From NCBI GenBank assembly GCA_024235715.1, contig JACKLW010000009.1, positions 62,001-126,000 of the forward strand: 64,000 nucleotides of DNA, in the 5' to 3' direction. This document shows positions 43,124 through 52,014 of the stretch, in pieces. How positions within the stretch are numbered: position 1 is the first letter of the stretch; each line of letters starts with the position of its first letter. The translations under genes were made by a program, and so were the position numbers. A model generated the notes under the pieces. The model did not search any database and was not told the DNA's origin. It worked only from the letters and a program-made list of their open reading frames with translations. The DNA comes from Accumulibacter sp. (lineage in GTDB: Bacteria > Pseudomonadota > Gammaproteobacteria > Burkholderiales > Rhodocyclaceae).

Positions 43124-45583
43124 ATGAGCAAGCGATCCAGACCGAAAACCAGGGGGGGCGCCACGCCTCCCGGCGACCTGCCTGCGGCCCCGGTGAAGGC
43201 GAGGAAATGGAACACGTTGCTTGTCGTCGCCGGCCTCGTGCTGCTGCTGGGGATCGCAGCAGGCGTTTTCATCGCCGCGCGTCGCGGCGCCCCGCCGCCG
43301 ACAGCCAGCGCCGCGGCTGCGCCGCTGGCAGCGTCGGAGCAGGCGCCGTTGCCCGAGCCGGTTTCCGCACCCGCAGCCGCGACCTACGTCGGGGCAAACA
43401 GTTGCCGGAGCTGTCACGAAAAGGAATTCAGCGCCTGGAGCGGCTCGCATCACCAGCTGGCCATGCAGCACGCCACGGCCGCCACCGTGCTCGGTGATTT
43501 TGCCGATGCCAGGTTCAGTTACCACGGCATCGAGTCGACCTTCTTCAGGGGCGCCGACGGCAAGTTCATGGTGCGTACGGACGGTCCCGACGGCAATCTC
43601 GTCGACTACCCGATCAGCTACACCTTCGGTGTTTATCCGCTGCAGCAGTACCTGATTGCTTTCCCCGGCGGGCGCTTTCAGGTGCTGCCGCTTGCCTGGG
43701 ACGCCCGGCCGAAAGATGAGGGTGGGCAGCGCTGGTTCCACCTCTATCCGGATCAGAAGATCGACCACAAGGATCCGCTGCACTGGACGGGGATCTATCA
43801 GAACTGGGCGCTGCAGTGTGCCGAGTGCCATTCGACCAATCTCCGCAAGGGCTACGACCCGGCCAGCAACAGCTACAGGACGACCTTCAGCGAAATCAAC
43901 GTCGCCTGCGAGTCGTGCCATGGGCCCGCTTCCGCGCACCTCGACTGGGCCGGCAAGAAGGACAAGGCGCCGTACGCCACGAAGGGCGACAAGGGCTTGC
44001 CGTCGCTGAAAAGTCGCTGGAACGAAGCCTGGAAATTCCCCGCCGACGGTGCCAGGTTTGCCGTGCGCGATCACCCCGCCGAGCCCGCCGGAATGAACAG
44101 TTGCGCCGCGTGTCATTCGCGTCGTTCGACGCTGAGCGAAGAGGGCAAGGCAGGCGCGGTGCTGGAAGACACCCACCGCCTGGCAATGCTCACGGCGCCG
44201 AACTACCACGCCGACGGCCAGCAGCGCGAAGAAGTCTATGTCTGGGGCTCCTTCCTGCAGAGCAGGATGTACCAGAATGGCGTGACCTGCATGGACTGCC
44301 ATGAGCCGCACTCGCAGAAGCTGCGTGCCGAAGGCAACGCGCTGTGCACGCGCTGCCATCAGGCCAGCGAGTTCGATGTGGCCAGCCACCACAGACACCA
44401 GGCCGGCGGCAAGGGAGCGCAGTGTGTGACTTGCCACATGCCGCGGCAGAACTACATGGTCATCCACGCGCGCCCGGATCACAGCCTGCGCATCCCGCGT
44501 CCCGACCTGTCGTCCTCGCTGGGCAGCCCGAATGCCTGCACCCAGTGCCACTCCGACAAGCAGCCCGCCTGGGCCGCCACAACCATGGACAAGTGGTATG
44601 GCAAGGCCTGGCGCGATCGCCCGCATTACGGCACCATCCTGCACGCCGGCGAAACACAGGGGGTGCGCGCAGTGCCCAGCCTGCTCGAACTGGCCAGCAG
44701 CCCGGCCGCGCCGGCGATCGTCCGTGCGACAGCGGCGACGCTGACGCAGCCTTACGTCACGCCGGCCACGCTGCCGGCCACACGTGCGCTGCTGCAGGAT
44801 GATGCCCCCTCGGTACGTATCGCTGCCCTCGGCATGCTGGAGCCGGTCGACCCCGTGAATCGCGTGCTGGCTGCCTCGCCCCTGCTTTCCGACCCCGTTC
44901 GCGGAGTGCGCATCGAGGCGGCAAGAATCCTGGCCGACATACCAGATGACCAGATCCCGTTGGCGCGGCGCAGCGCGCGCCAGGCGGCCCTCCAGGAGTA
45001 CGTGGCGTCACTCGAACAGGAGGCCGACTGGCCTTCGTCGAGCGTCAACCTCGGCAACCTGCGCTTGCGCCAGGGGCGTACCGACGATGCCATCGCCGCC
45101 TTCAAGCGGGCGATTGCCCTCGACCCGCAGTTTGTCGGCGCGTACGTCAATCTGGCGGATGCCTGGCGACAGCAGGGGCGTGAGCCCGAGGCCGAAAAGG
45201 TCTTGCGGCAGGGGCTGGCCGTGCTGCCGCGCAACGCCGACCTGCACCACGCGCTGGGTCTGTTGCTGACCCGCAAGGGGGAGAGCGCCGCGGCTCTGAC
45301 GGAATTCGCTGAAGCGGCCAGCCTGGCCCCGGGTAACGCGCGTTACGTCTATGTGCACGCAATTGCCGTGCACTCGGCCGGCCAGCGCGCCGAGGCCTTG
45401 GCACTGCTGCGCAGCGCCAGCAAGCGCCACCCGAACGACCTCGCGATCCTCAGTGCGTTGATCTCGATCAGTCGCGAAGTGGGCGATCGGCGTGCTGCCC
45501 TGAAATACGCCCGACAAGCGGCCGATATCCTGCCGGATGACCAGAGCGTCAAGCAGCTGGTGAGCGAGCTGCAAGGCCGCTAG
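43124..45583 (+). CDS. Octahaem cytochrome c with HEAT-like and TPR repeats
   Basis: An 819-residue protein anchored by one N-terminal helix (about residues 29-52) and otherwise periplasmic. Eight CXXCH motifs are present: CRSCH (C94), CAECH, CESCH, CAACH, CMDCH, CTRCH, CVTCH and CTQCH. The haem region resembles the cytochrome c554/c552 multihaem fold. It is followed by a helical-repeat segment (about residues 510-620) and at least three TPR units to the end. Fusions of this type are known as TPR-containing multihaem cytochromes, but their electron partners are mostly undefined. Confidence 0.9.
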   Translation: MSKRSRPKTRGGATPPGDLPAAPVKARKWNTLLVVAGLVLLLGIAAGVFIAARRGAPPPTASAAAAPLAASEQAPLPEPVSAPAAATYVGANSCRSCHEKEFSAWSGSHHQLAMQHATAATVLGDFADARFSYHGIESTFFRGADGKFMVRTDGPDGNLVDYPISYTFGVYPLQQYLIAFPGGRFQVLPLAWDARPKDEGGQRWFHLYPDQKIDHKDPLHWTGIYQNWALQCAECHSTNLRKGYDPASNSYRTTFSEINVACESCHGPASAHLDWAGKKDKAPYATKGDKGLPSLKSRWNEAWKFPADGARFAVRDHPAEPAGMNSCAACHSRRSTLSEEGKAGAVLEDTHRLAMLTAPNYHADGQQREEVYVWGSFLQSRMYQNGVTCMDCHEPHSQKLRAEGNALCTRCHQASEFDVASHHRHQAGGKGAQCVTCHMPRQNYMVIHARPDHSLRIPRPDLSSSLGSPNACTQCHSDKQPAWAATTMDKWYGKAWRDRPHYGTILHAGETQGVRAVPSLLELASSPAAPAIVRATAATLTQPYVTPATLPATRALLQDDAPSVRIAALGMLEPVDPVNRVLAASPLLSDPVRGVRIEAARILADIPDDQIPLARRSARQAALQEYVASLEQEADWPSSSVNLGNLRLRQGRTDDAIAAFKRAIALDPQFVGAYVNLADAWRQQGREPEAEKVLRQGLAVLPRNADLHHALGLLLTRKGESAAALTEFAEAASLAPGNARYVYVHAIAVHSAGQRAEALALLRSASKRHPNDLAILSALISISREVGDRRAALKYARQAADILPDDQSVKQLVSELQGR

Positions 45584-45867
45584 GACTGTCTGACAAGTCA
45601 GTCTGTCCGCGGCGCCTTTGCGCAGGAGTTGGCAGTCGACGGACTGATGATAGGATGCGGCTTGCTGCCATGTCGGTAGGCTGGAGTCGGCGCCCCGCTG
45701 GCAGGGTAGTCTTACGGTTCGGTTCGGGTTTCCGACATGACCCCGAATGCTTCTCGGACGGGGCATACCTGGGTGCAGTCAGATCGTCCCTCGTTCCTCG
45801 TCGCGCCTCGGATGCGGGATAGGGACGGGATATGTAGCCACACCAAGCAGCAAGAAAGGAGGAAGAG

Positions 45868-47556
45868 ATGGAAAAGAAGCCGAAGTGGAAGAGTCTCCTG
45901 GCGAATGGCCTGGTAACGGCCGCCCTGGTACTGGCCGCCAACGCACAGGCCGGCTTGGTGCCAGATCCACTGGGACCGGGTGCCGCCGCACAGGCGGCCA
46001 TGACGACACCGGCAGCCGGCACAGCGGCAGCCAGCACAGCGGCAGCCAGCACGCCGGCAGCCAGCACACCGGCAGCCAGCACGCCGGCAGCCACCAGAAA
46101 ACCCAATATCCTCGTGATCTGGGGTGACGACATTGGCGGCTTCAATATCAGTGCCAACAACCAGGGCATGATGGGTTACAGGACGCCCAATATCGACAGC
46201 ATCGCTCAAGAAGGCGCCCTGTTCACCGACTGGTACGGCCAGCAGAGCTGCACGGCCGGCCGCGCCGCATTCATCACCGGCCAGTCGCCCATGCGCACCG
46301 GTCTGACCAAGGTTGGACTGCCGGGAGCACCGGAAGGCATGCAGAAAGAGGACCCGACCATCGCCGGTTTGCTCAGGGCGCAGGGTTACGTGACCGGCCA
46401 GTTTGGCAAGAACCATCTTGGTGATCGCGACGAGATGCTGCCCACCGCCCACGGCTTCGACGAATTCCTCGGCAACCTCTATCACTTGAACGCGGAACAG
46501 GAGCCGGAGCATGTCGACTACCCGAAGGGCGCCGAGTTCAAGAAGAAGTTCGGCCCGCGCGGCGTGATTCACAGCTTCGCTGACGGCAGAATCACGGACA
46601 CCGGCCCGTTGACCATCAAGCGCATGGAAACCGTGGACGAGGAGGTCACCGCCGAGGCGCTCAGGTTCATGGACAAGGCGGTCAAGGACAAGAAGCCATT
46701 CTTCGTCTGGTGGAACAGTACGCGCATGCACATCTGGACGCATCTCAAGCCCTCGTCGGTCGGCAAGACCGGTCTCGGTGTCTACGCCGACGGCATGGTT
46801 GAACATGACGCGATGGTCGGCCAGTTGCTGGCCAAGCTCAAGGAACTGGGTGTCGAGGATAACACCATCGTCATGTACTCCACCGACAACGGCGCCGAGT
46901 TCTTTTCCTGGCCTGACGGCGGCACGACGATGTTCCGCAACGAGAAGGCGACGCAATGGGAGGGCGGCTTCCGCGTGCCGACGATGATCCGCTGGCCCGG
47001 CGTCATCAAGCCCGGAACAATCATCAACGACATCGGATCGCACGAAGACATGCTGCCCACGCTGCTTGCGGCGGCGGGCGATCCGAAGGTCAAAGAGGAA
47101 CTGCTGAACGGCAGGACGGTCGGCAACATGACCTACAAGGTTCACCTCGACGGCTACAACTTGCTGCCCGCGTTCAAGGGCGAGGCCGAGTGGCCGCGCA
47201 AGGAGTTCCTTTACTGGACCGACGATGGCCAGGTTGCCGCGCTGCGCTACAAGGACTGGAAGGCCACCTTCCTGAGGCAGGATGCACATGGAATCGATGT
47301 CTGGCGACAGCCATACACGGCCCTGCGTGCGCCGATGCTGACCAACCTGCGCATGGATCCCTTCGAGCGCGCCGAGAACGAGAGCATCGGTTACAACAGA
47401 TGGTGGGTGGATCACATGTTCATGTTCGCTCCGGCTGGCGCGATTGTCGGCGAATGGCTGCAGAGCTTCCGCGACTATCCGCCACGCCAGAAGCCCGGCA
47501 GCTTCAATCTTGACCGGGTGATGGAAGCGATAGCCAAGGGCGCGGGCGACAAGTAA
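45868..47556 (+). CDS. Arylsulfatase-family sulfatase
   Basis: A 562-residue secreted type I sulfatase. After the signal peptide comes an Ala/Ser/Thr/Pro linker encoded by a 15-bp tandem repeat. Catalytic elements: WGDDIGG (metal Asp pair), C128-TAGR with Cys as the formylglycine site, FGKNHLGD, NSTRMHIW and YSTDNGAE. The active-site box is CXAXR rather than CXPXR, a variant accepted by some maturation enzymes. No maturation enzyme is encoded in the window. AAAGGAGG precedes the ATG. A strong terminator follows. Confidence 0.9.
   Translation: MEKKPKWKSLLANGLVTAALVLAANAQAGLVPDPLGPGAAAQAAMTTPAAGTAAASTAAASTPAASTPAASTPAATRKPNILVIWGDDIGGFNISANNQGMMGYRTPNIDSIAQEGALFTDWYGQQSCTAGRAAFITGQSPMRTGLTKVGLPGAPEGMQKEDPTIAGLLRAQGYVTGQFGKNHLGDRDEMLPTAHGFDEFLGNLYHLNAEQEPEHVDYPKGAEFKKKFGPRGVIHSFADGRITDTGPLTIKRMETVDEEVTAEALRFMDKAVKDKKPFFVWWNSTRMHIWTHLKPSSVGKTGLGVYADGMVEHDAMVGQLLAKLKELGVEDNTIVMYSTDNGAEFFSWPDGGTTMFRNEKATQWEGGFRVPTMIRWPGVIKPGTIINDIGSHEDMLPTLLAAAGDPKVKEELLNGRTVGNMTYKVHLDGYNLLPAFKGEAEWPRKEFLYWTDDGQVAALRYKDWKATFLRQDAHGIDVWRQPYTALRAPMLTNLRMDPFERAENESIGYNRWWVDHMFMFAPAGAIVGEWLQSFRDYPPRQKPGSFNLDRVMEAIAKGAGDK
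46010..46096. repeat. 15-bp tandem repeat in the sulfatase linker
   Basis: About 5-6 units of a 15-bp motif built around GCAGCCAGCAC encode repeated AASTP/AASTA peptides between signal peptide and catalytic domain. Such repeats readily change copy number. Confidence 0.8.
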
Positions 47557-47586
47557 GCCCGTTCATCGCCCCCCCAGCGCTTCGGT

Positions 47587-47624
47587 CGCCTGGCGGAGTC
47601 AGCCCTGGCTCCGCCAGGCGTTTT
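47587..47624 (+). terminator. Intrinsic terminator after the sulfatase gene
   Basis: A perfect 12-bp stem, CGCCTGGCGGAG (47587-47598) with CTCCGCCAGGCG (47609-47620), a 10-nt loop and TTTT directly after. It starts about 30 bp after the sulfatase stop. Confidence 0.85.
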
Positions 47625-47645
47625 GGCCGCGCGCGCTGCGGGGGA

Positions 47646-48467
47646 TCACTTCGGAAACATCAGCTGCACCTGCAGGCGCAGCTGCCAGTTGGCGGCGTTG
47701 TCCGGATGGGCAACGTTGTAGTAGGCGCTGAGCTGGGTGTTGACCGGCAATTTTCCGAAGTGGAAGATCTTGCCGACGCCGCCGCCGAGCGGTACCGTCC
47801 AGCGCTGGCTGCTGTCGGCCTTCCAGTCGGCGGTGACGATCGGTGCCGAGGTGAGATAGAAGCCGCCTGCGAAGTTGTAGTTGAGGAAAGGCTGCAGCAG
47901 AAAGTTGTTGTAGCTCGCGTCACTCCCCGAGCCGACCGACCAGATGTTGTTGACCAGGAAGCCGTAGACCCAGGGGTCTCCCTTCTTGAGGTTGAGCAGC
48001 ACGAAGGAAGGGCCGAGGCCCCAGCGGTCGTTGCCGAGCGCGTCGTTGCTGTTGGTCGGCATCTGCACGATCGCGCCGGCACCCCATATCGCGCCTTTGG
48101 GCACGGCAGGCGACAGAAACGCCGTGAACTGGATGTCGCCGATGCCGTTGGTCCGATTGCCGCCCGGTACGAAGGCCGGCTGCGAAATCACCGGCATGAT
48201 CGTGCGGGTGATGACGTTCCATTCGCTGTTGACCTCGATCGGAATCACCGGCTGGATGTTGAGGATATTCTGTGTCCCGTCGCGCGGCCCGACGTTGAAG
48301 TTGGTGTTGTTCTGGAAGGGCAGGCTGATCAGATTGCCGACCGGGTTCTGCGCCAGCTTGGCGAGTTCCTCGGCGCTCATCTCCGCACTTGCCGGCGCGG
48401 CGAGCGCCGCCGCCAGTGAGAGCGCGCCGAGAACGCGTGCTGCGTTGATAAGGTTCTTTCGTGCCAT
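47646..48467 (-). CDS. Outer-membrane 'transporter'-like protein
   Basis: A 273-residue exported protein with a signal peptide (cleavage near ASA-EMSA, about residue 28). The rest shows alternating beta-strand patterning and a C-terminal strand ending LQLMFPK. The opening NPVGNLISLPFQNNTNFNVGP and later LSPAVPKGAIWGAGAIVQMP are typical of a family often annotated as 'transporter' or MetA-pathway outer-membrane protein of unknown function. It starts 16 bp after the patatin gene, suggesting one transcript SYLF-patatin-this gene. Confidence 0.8.
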   Translation of the reverse strand: MARKNLINAARVLGALSLAAALAAPASAEMSAEELAKLAQNPVGNLISLPFQNNTNFNVGPRDGTQNILNIQPVIPIEVNSEWNVITRTIMPVISQPAFVPGGNRTNGIGDIQFTAFLSPAVPKGAIWGAGAIVQMPTNSNDALGNDRWGLGPSFVLLNLKKGDPWVYGFLVNNIWSVGSGSDASYNNFLLQPFLNYNFAGGFYLTSAPIVTADWKADSSQRWTVPLGGGVGKIFHFGKLPVNTQLSAYYNVAHPDNAANWQLRLQVQLMFPK

Positions 48468-48483
48468 GCCACGCGCCTTTCAA

Positions 48484-50736
48484 TCAGGGCGTTCCGAGGA
48501 ACAGGTAGAAGTTGGAATAACCGCCGGTCGAGCCGGCGTTCGAGTAGCCGTAACCCAGGTAGACCGGCCCCAGCGGCGTCTCGCCGCCGAGATAGACGGC
48601 AACGCCAGGAATCCAGCCCTTGAGTGTGGTTTCGGTGAACGGTCGGCCGACCTTGGCCGTTTCCAGCGCTGCGCCAAAACGCAGGTCACCGCGCAGGCCG
48701 AGTGGCAGGCGGCCAATGATCCGTTCGGCACGAATACTGCCGTACCTCATGTCGTCGCCCTTCAGCTGTCCGACGGCGAAGGGCGTCATGTTGAGCATGC
48801 CGCCGAGCTGTCCGAGGTCGTAAACCGGGAGCTGTCCGATCGGTGAGCCCTGATACGACAATCGGCTGGCCAGCACCCAGTCTCCAATGCTCACGTAGCC
48901 GCTGGCACCGGCATCGAGCTTGCTGTAGCCGTCGGTGTCCGAGTCGAAATATTTGACGCTGCTCGACCACCCCTTGGTAGGAAAGTAAATGCGATCGGTT
49001 TGGTCGAAATCGAGCGCGCCGAACCAGCCACCAAAGGTCTTGGATTCCTGCGGCAGGAACGGTGACCCGGTCTCAAGCTCGCTTTTCCGCCAGTTTTCCT
49101 GCCAGCCGAGCCGCGCCTGACCGAGTAGCCCGATGTTCATTCCCGCCCCAAGCCGGACACTGGTTTCGCCAATGGTGTACCTGGCAATCTGGTTGTTGTT
49201 CTCGTAGATTCCGGTCGATCTGTTCAAGTAGTTGGCGTTGGCCTCGACAAAATAGCGCTGGCGCTCGTCGATTGGCTGATAGAAGTCGACGCCGCCACCG
49301 CTTCGCGATCCGATCTCCACATAGCTCAGGAATTCGCCGCCCAGGCTGTTGATCCAGGTCTTCTGATAGGCGGCGCGAATGCTGTAGGTGGAGTCGGTCT
49401 GGAAGTCACTTTCCAGGTTGAGGCCGAAGCGCAGGTAGTCGGGCCCCCAGCTTTTTTCCATCGGCAACACGCGCAGGATTTCTCGGTTGCGCAGGGTATT
49501 GTCCAGCGCGTAATCGACATGCTGGTAGTAACCGTCGCCGTACGTGCGCATCAGATCTGCGTCGATCTTCGCCGGGTCGATGGTGTCGCCTGGCTTGAGC
49601 TGCAGGTAGCGCTCGACTACCTCAGGGTTGACCAGCTTGAGTCCGACGATCTGAACTTCATCAATGCGCGGCGCCGCACGCGGCGGCGGCTGAATCTGTG
49701 CGACCCAGGCGGCGTAAGCATCCTTGCTGACCGACAACTCGCGCAGGCGGTCGATGGCCGCTTCGGCCGCCTTGACGCCGCGATCGGCGGTTTCCGAACT
49801 GCGCTTGAAGTCACCCGCGGTTATTCCCTCGAGATCGGGCTTGATGTAGATGTCGGTCGGCTTGAGCGTCGCCAGCGAGCGGGTCACGTTCTGTTCGGTC
49901 AGGATGTTCACCATCTGTGCCGAAACGCTCAACAAGCCGCCGATCTCGTCCGCCTTGAGTAGCGGCGAACCGACGTTGACCGCGATAATGACGTCCGCCT
50001 GACAGCGGGCGCGCGCTTCGTCGATCGGCACGTTGTCGACCAGACCACCGTCGACCAGTTTCTTGCCGTTGGTTTCGACCGGCGCCATCAGGCCGGGAAC
50101 CGACATGCTGGCCCGCATTGCTTCCGACAGGCTGCCCTGGCGGAACACCACTTTCTCACCACCGACGATATCGGTGGCAATGATCGACAGCGGCAGCGGC
50201 AGGGTTTCTATTTCACGTTCGCCGAGATAGTCGCGAACCAGCGTGTTGAAGAACAGCTTGATCTTCTGGCCCATGACGATGCCGGGCTGGCCCTTGACGC
50301 CTTGCGGACCGACGCCCGTCTCCGATCCCGGGAGGAAACGCTTGTCGAGAACCTTCTTGCGGTAGTTCTGCTCGTTCAAGGGCGGATCATCGCGAAACAG
50401 GTCGTCCCAATCGGCTTCGGCGAGCTTCTGGCGCATCGTTGCCGGGCTCAGGCCACTGGCGTAGACGCCGGCAACCAGCGCACCCATGCTGGTACCGGCG
50501 ACGCAGTCCACCGGCACGCGAAGTTTTTCGAGCACTTCGAGGACGCCGATATGCGCCGCCCCGCGCGCACCACCGCCGCCGAGGACCAGGCCGACACGTG
50601 GTCGCTGCTGCACCTTCGGATCTGCATTGGACGCCTGCTGCGCAGCGACACCGCAAGCAAAAAAAAGCATCCCGGCGGCAAGGAGCACGCGCCCCCAGCT
50701 GCGTTCGGCACCCGATCCGTACAGACCTGCGATCAC
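48484..50736 (-). CDS. Patatin-like phospholipase with BamA-type barrel (PlpD-like)
   Basis: A 750-residue protein. The signal peptide ends near VAA-QQAS. The patatin domain has GGGGARG, the nucleophile motif GTSMG and the DGG motif in LVDGGLVDNVP. A POTRA-like segment (about residues 355-430) and a C-terminal beta-barrel of about 320 residues follow. This is the PlpD/type Vd autotransporter layout, where the patatin part is displayed or released. GTG at 50736 was chosen because AAGGAG lies 7 nt upstream; the frame continues to 50805 without such a site. The same strand carries a SYLF lipoprotein gene upstream. Confidence 0.9.
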   Translation of the reverse strand: MIAGLYGSGAERSWGRVLLAAGMLFFACGVAAQQASNADPKVQQRPRVGLVLGGGGARGAAHIGVLEVLEKLRVPVDCVAGTSMGALVAGVYASGLSPATMRQKLAEADWDDLFRDDPPLNEQNYRKKVLDKRFLPGSETGVGPQGVKGQPGIVMGQKIKLFFNTLVRDYLGEREIETLPLPLSIIATDIVGGEKVVFRQGSLSEAMRASMSVPGLMAPVETNGKKLVDGGLVDNVPIDEARARCQADVIIAVNVGSPLLKADEIGGLLSVSAQMVNILTEQNVTRSLATLKPTDIYIKPDLEGITAGDFKRSSETADRGVKAAEAAIDRLRELSVSKDAYAAWVAQIQPPPRAAPRIDEVQIVGLKLVNPEVVERYLQLKPGDTIDPAKIDADLMRTYGDGYYQHVDYALDNTLRNREILRVLPMEKSWGPDYLRFGLNLESDFQTDSTYSIRAAYQKTWINSLGGEFLSYVEIGSRSGGGVDFYQPIDERQRYFVEANANYLNRSTGIYENNNQIARYTIGETSVRLGAGMNIGLLGQARLGWQENWRKSELETGSPFLPQESKTFGGWFGALDFDQTDRIYFPTKGWSSSVKYFDSDTDGYSKLDAGASGYVSIGDWVLASRLSYQGSPIGQLPVYDLGQLGGMLNMTPFAVGQLKGDDMRYGSIRAERIIGRLPLGLRGDLRFGAALETAKVGRPFTETTLKGWIPGVAVYLGGETPLGPVYLGYGYSNAGSTGGYSNFYLFLGTP

Positions 50737-50812
50737 TAGCCACTCCTTGCCAGCACCGGGCCAGCGAAAGCACGCGCCGGCCGCCATGCGGGCCAGCACG
50801 ACCATTATTGGT

Positions 50813-51421
50813 TCAGCGCCTCGTTTGGTTCAGCGCCTCGTCGGGAAGGTAACCGACACCACCCCAGTTGGCCTGCAGCACCACGCCCTCGTCGGTAAGC
50901 TGGTAGCTCGACAACATCGGGTTGAAGGAAACGCTGCCGTCCAGTACCAGCCCCTTGCCGGTGCCGGGCTTGAAGCCGGCGCCACCCGAAGCGCTGACGT
51001 CGGCGCCGACGGCAGCGAAGGTGTCGAACAGATCGCGGTTCCTGAAGACGATCAGCTGCCGGAAACGCTTGCTGGCGACGCCGGGCGCGCTGCCCGCGCC
51101 AGCCATCTTCATAAAGGTCGTCTTGCCGGTCTGGTTGTCGGTCAGCACGCCGGCGCCTTCCCCCATCACCAGCAGAACGATGTTGTACCGCGTCGAGCCG
51201 AAGACGCCATAGCCTACGGCGCTGGCGAGTTCGTCCTTGATTCCGGGCTTCCTGGCGACCAGTTCGGCGACCGTCTTGTCTCGCAAGTCGAGCAGCGCGT
51301 CACGCCGCGCTTCGAGCGTGCCGTCGGTCTTAGACGGCGCGCCGGTTGTCGCGCAAGACGCCGTCAACAGCGCGAGAATCGCTGCCATCAGGTACTGCCA
51401 CGTGGTGTTGGTCGATTTCAT
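50813..51421 (-). CDS. SYLF/Ysc84-domain lipoprotein
   Basis: A 202-residue lipoprotein with lipobox TASC (Cys23). The SYLF (Ysc84) lipid-binding domain is recognised by GYGVFGSTRYNIVLLVMGEGAG and SASGGAGFKPGTG, with a terminal ANWGGVGYLPDEALN. Members bind phosphoinositides or membranes in eukaryotes; bacterial roles are unclear. It lies 76 bp before the patatin gene on the same strand, so a joint role in outer-membrane lipid handling is plausible. The ATG at 51421 has GGGAG upstream. Confidence 0.88.
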   Translation of the reverse strand: MKSTNTTWQYLMAAILALLTASCATTGAPSKTDGTLEARRDALLDLRDKTVAELVARKPGIKDELASAVGYGVFGSTRYNIVLLVMGEGAGVLTDNQTGKTTFMKMAGAGSAPGVASKRFRQLIVFRNRDLFDTFAAVGADVSASGGAGFKPGTGKGLVLDGSVSFNPMLSSYQLTDEGVVLQANWGGVGYLPDEALNQTRR

Positions 51422-51612
51422 TTCTGCGCACTCCCGGTGTCTTGGCACCCCCAGCCCTGCCTGCTGCGATCAAGCGCCAGCGTCGCGCGACACGGTGCCG
51501 ATCGAGCAAGCGATTGTACAGGGCTGGCTTCGCAAATGGCCAGATGATGAAGTCCTGCGCGGACGTTCCTGATGGCGACCGGAAGAGGCGCCTTTCCGGC
51601 GCGGCCCGGCGT

Positions 51613-51636
51613 TGCGCCTGCGCCTGCGCCTGCGCC
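51613..51636. repeat. Hexanucleotide tandem repeat (TGCGCC)4
   Basis: Four exact TGCGCC units in the 266-bp intergenic stretch between the SYLF gene and the TIGR02647 gene. It is not in a recognised gene. Confidence 0.85.
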
Positions 51637-51687
51637 GGACCGGCTCGCCCGGGCGTTTTGCGTGTGCTGCCGGCCGGCGCGTAGACC

Positions 51688-51942
51688 TTAGTCGTTGGCC
51701 ATCGACGGAACGGAGTCGAGAATGGTCAGAGCTGCCTGGGCGTGTTCCGCGGCGTCGCGGCCGAGGCTGGTGAGATAACCGCCATCGACCTGCGTCAGCA
51801 AGCCTTTGGCGTGCAGCCGCTGCGTGGCACCGATGACTCCCGGATCGGCGGTCTTGTGGACCTTCAGCCCCTGTTGCGGGCTTGCCAGATCAAAGCGGGC
51901 CAGGGTGTTCAGTTCGTCGACCAGATCAGGCGTAAAAGGCAT
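51688..51942 (-). CDS. TIGR02647 family protein
   Basis: An 84-residue soluble protein matching the TIGR02647 pattern throughout: MPFTPDLVDELNTLARFDL, then KVHKTADPGVIGATQRLHAKG and LTQVDGGYLTSLGRDAAEHA. The family is conserved in proteobacteria and looks like a small winged-helix unit; its function is undefined. It stands 72 bp upstream of selO on the same strand. Confidence 0.9.
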   Translation of the reverse strand: MPFTPDLVDELNTLARFDLASPQQGLKVHKTADPGVIGATQRLHAKGLLTQVDGGYLTSLGRDAAEHAQAALTILDSVPSMAND

Positions 51943-52014
51943 GGCAAGTCCTCGTTGGGGAAAAGCGGCGTCGCGCTTGGGGCTCCATTCTAGCGCGACC
52001 CCGAGGCCCCGCTC

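Noticed and set aside
45584-45607. Hairpin just after the octahaem gene as a terminator
   Set aside because: The stem is interrupted by two mismatches and no T-run follows.
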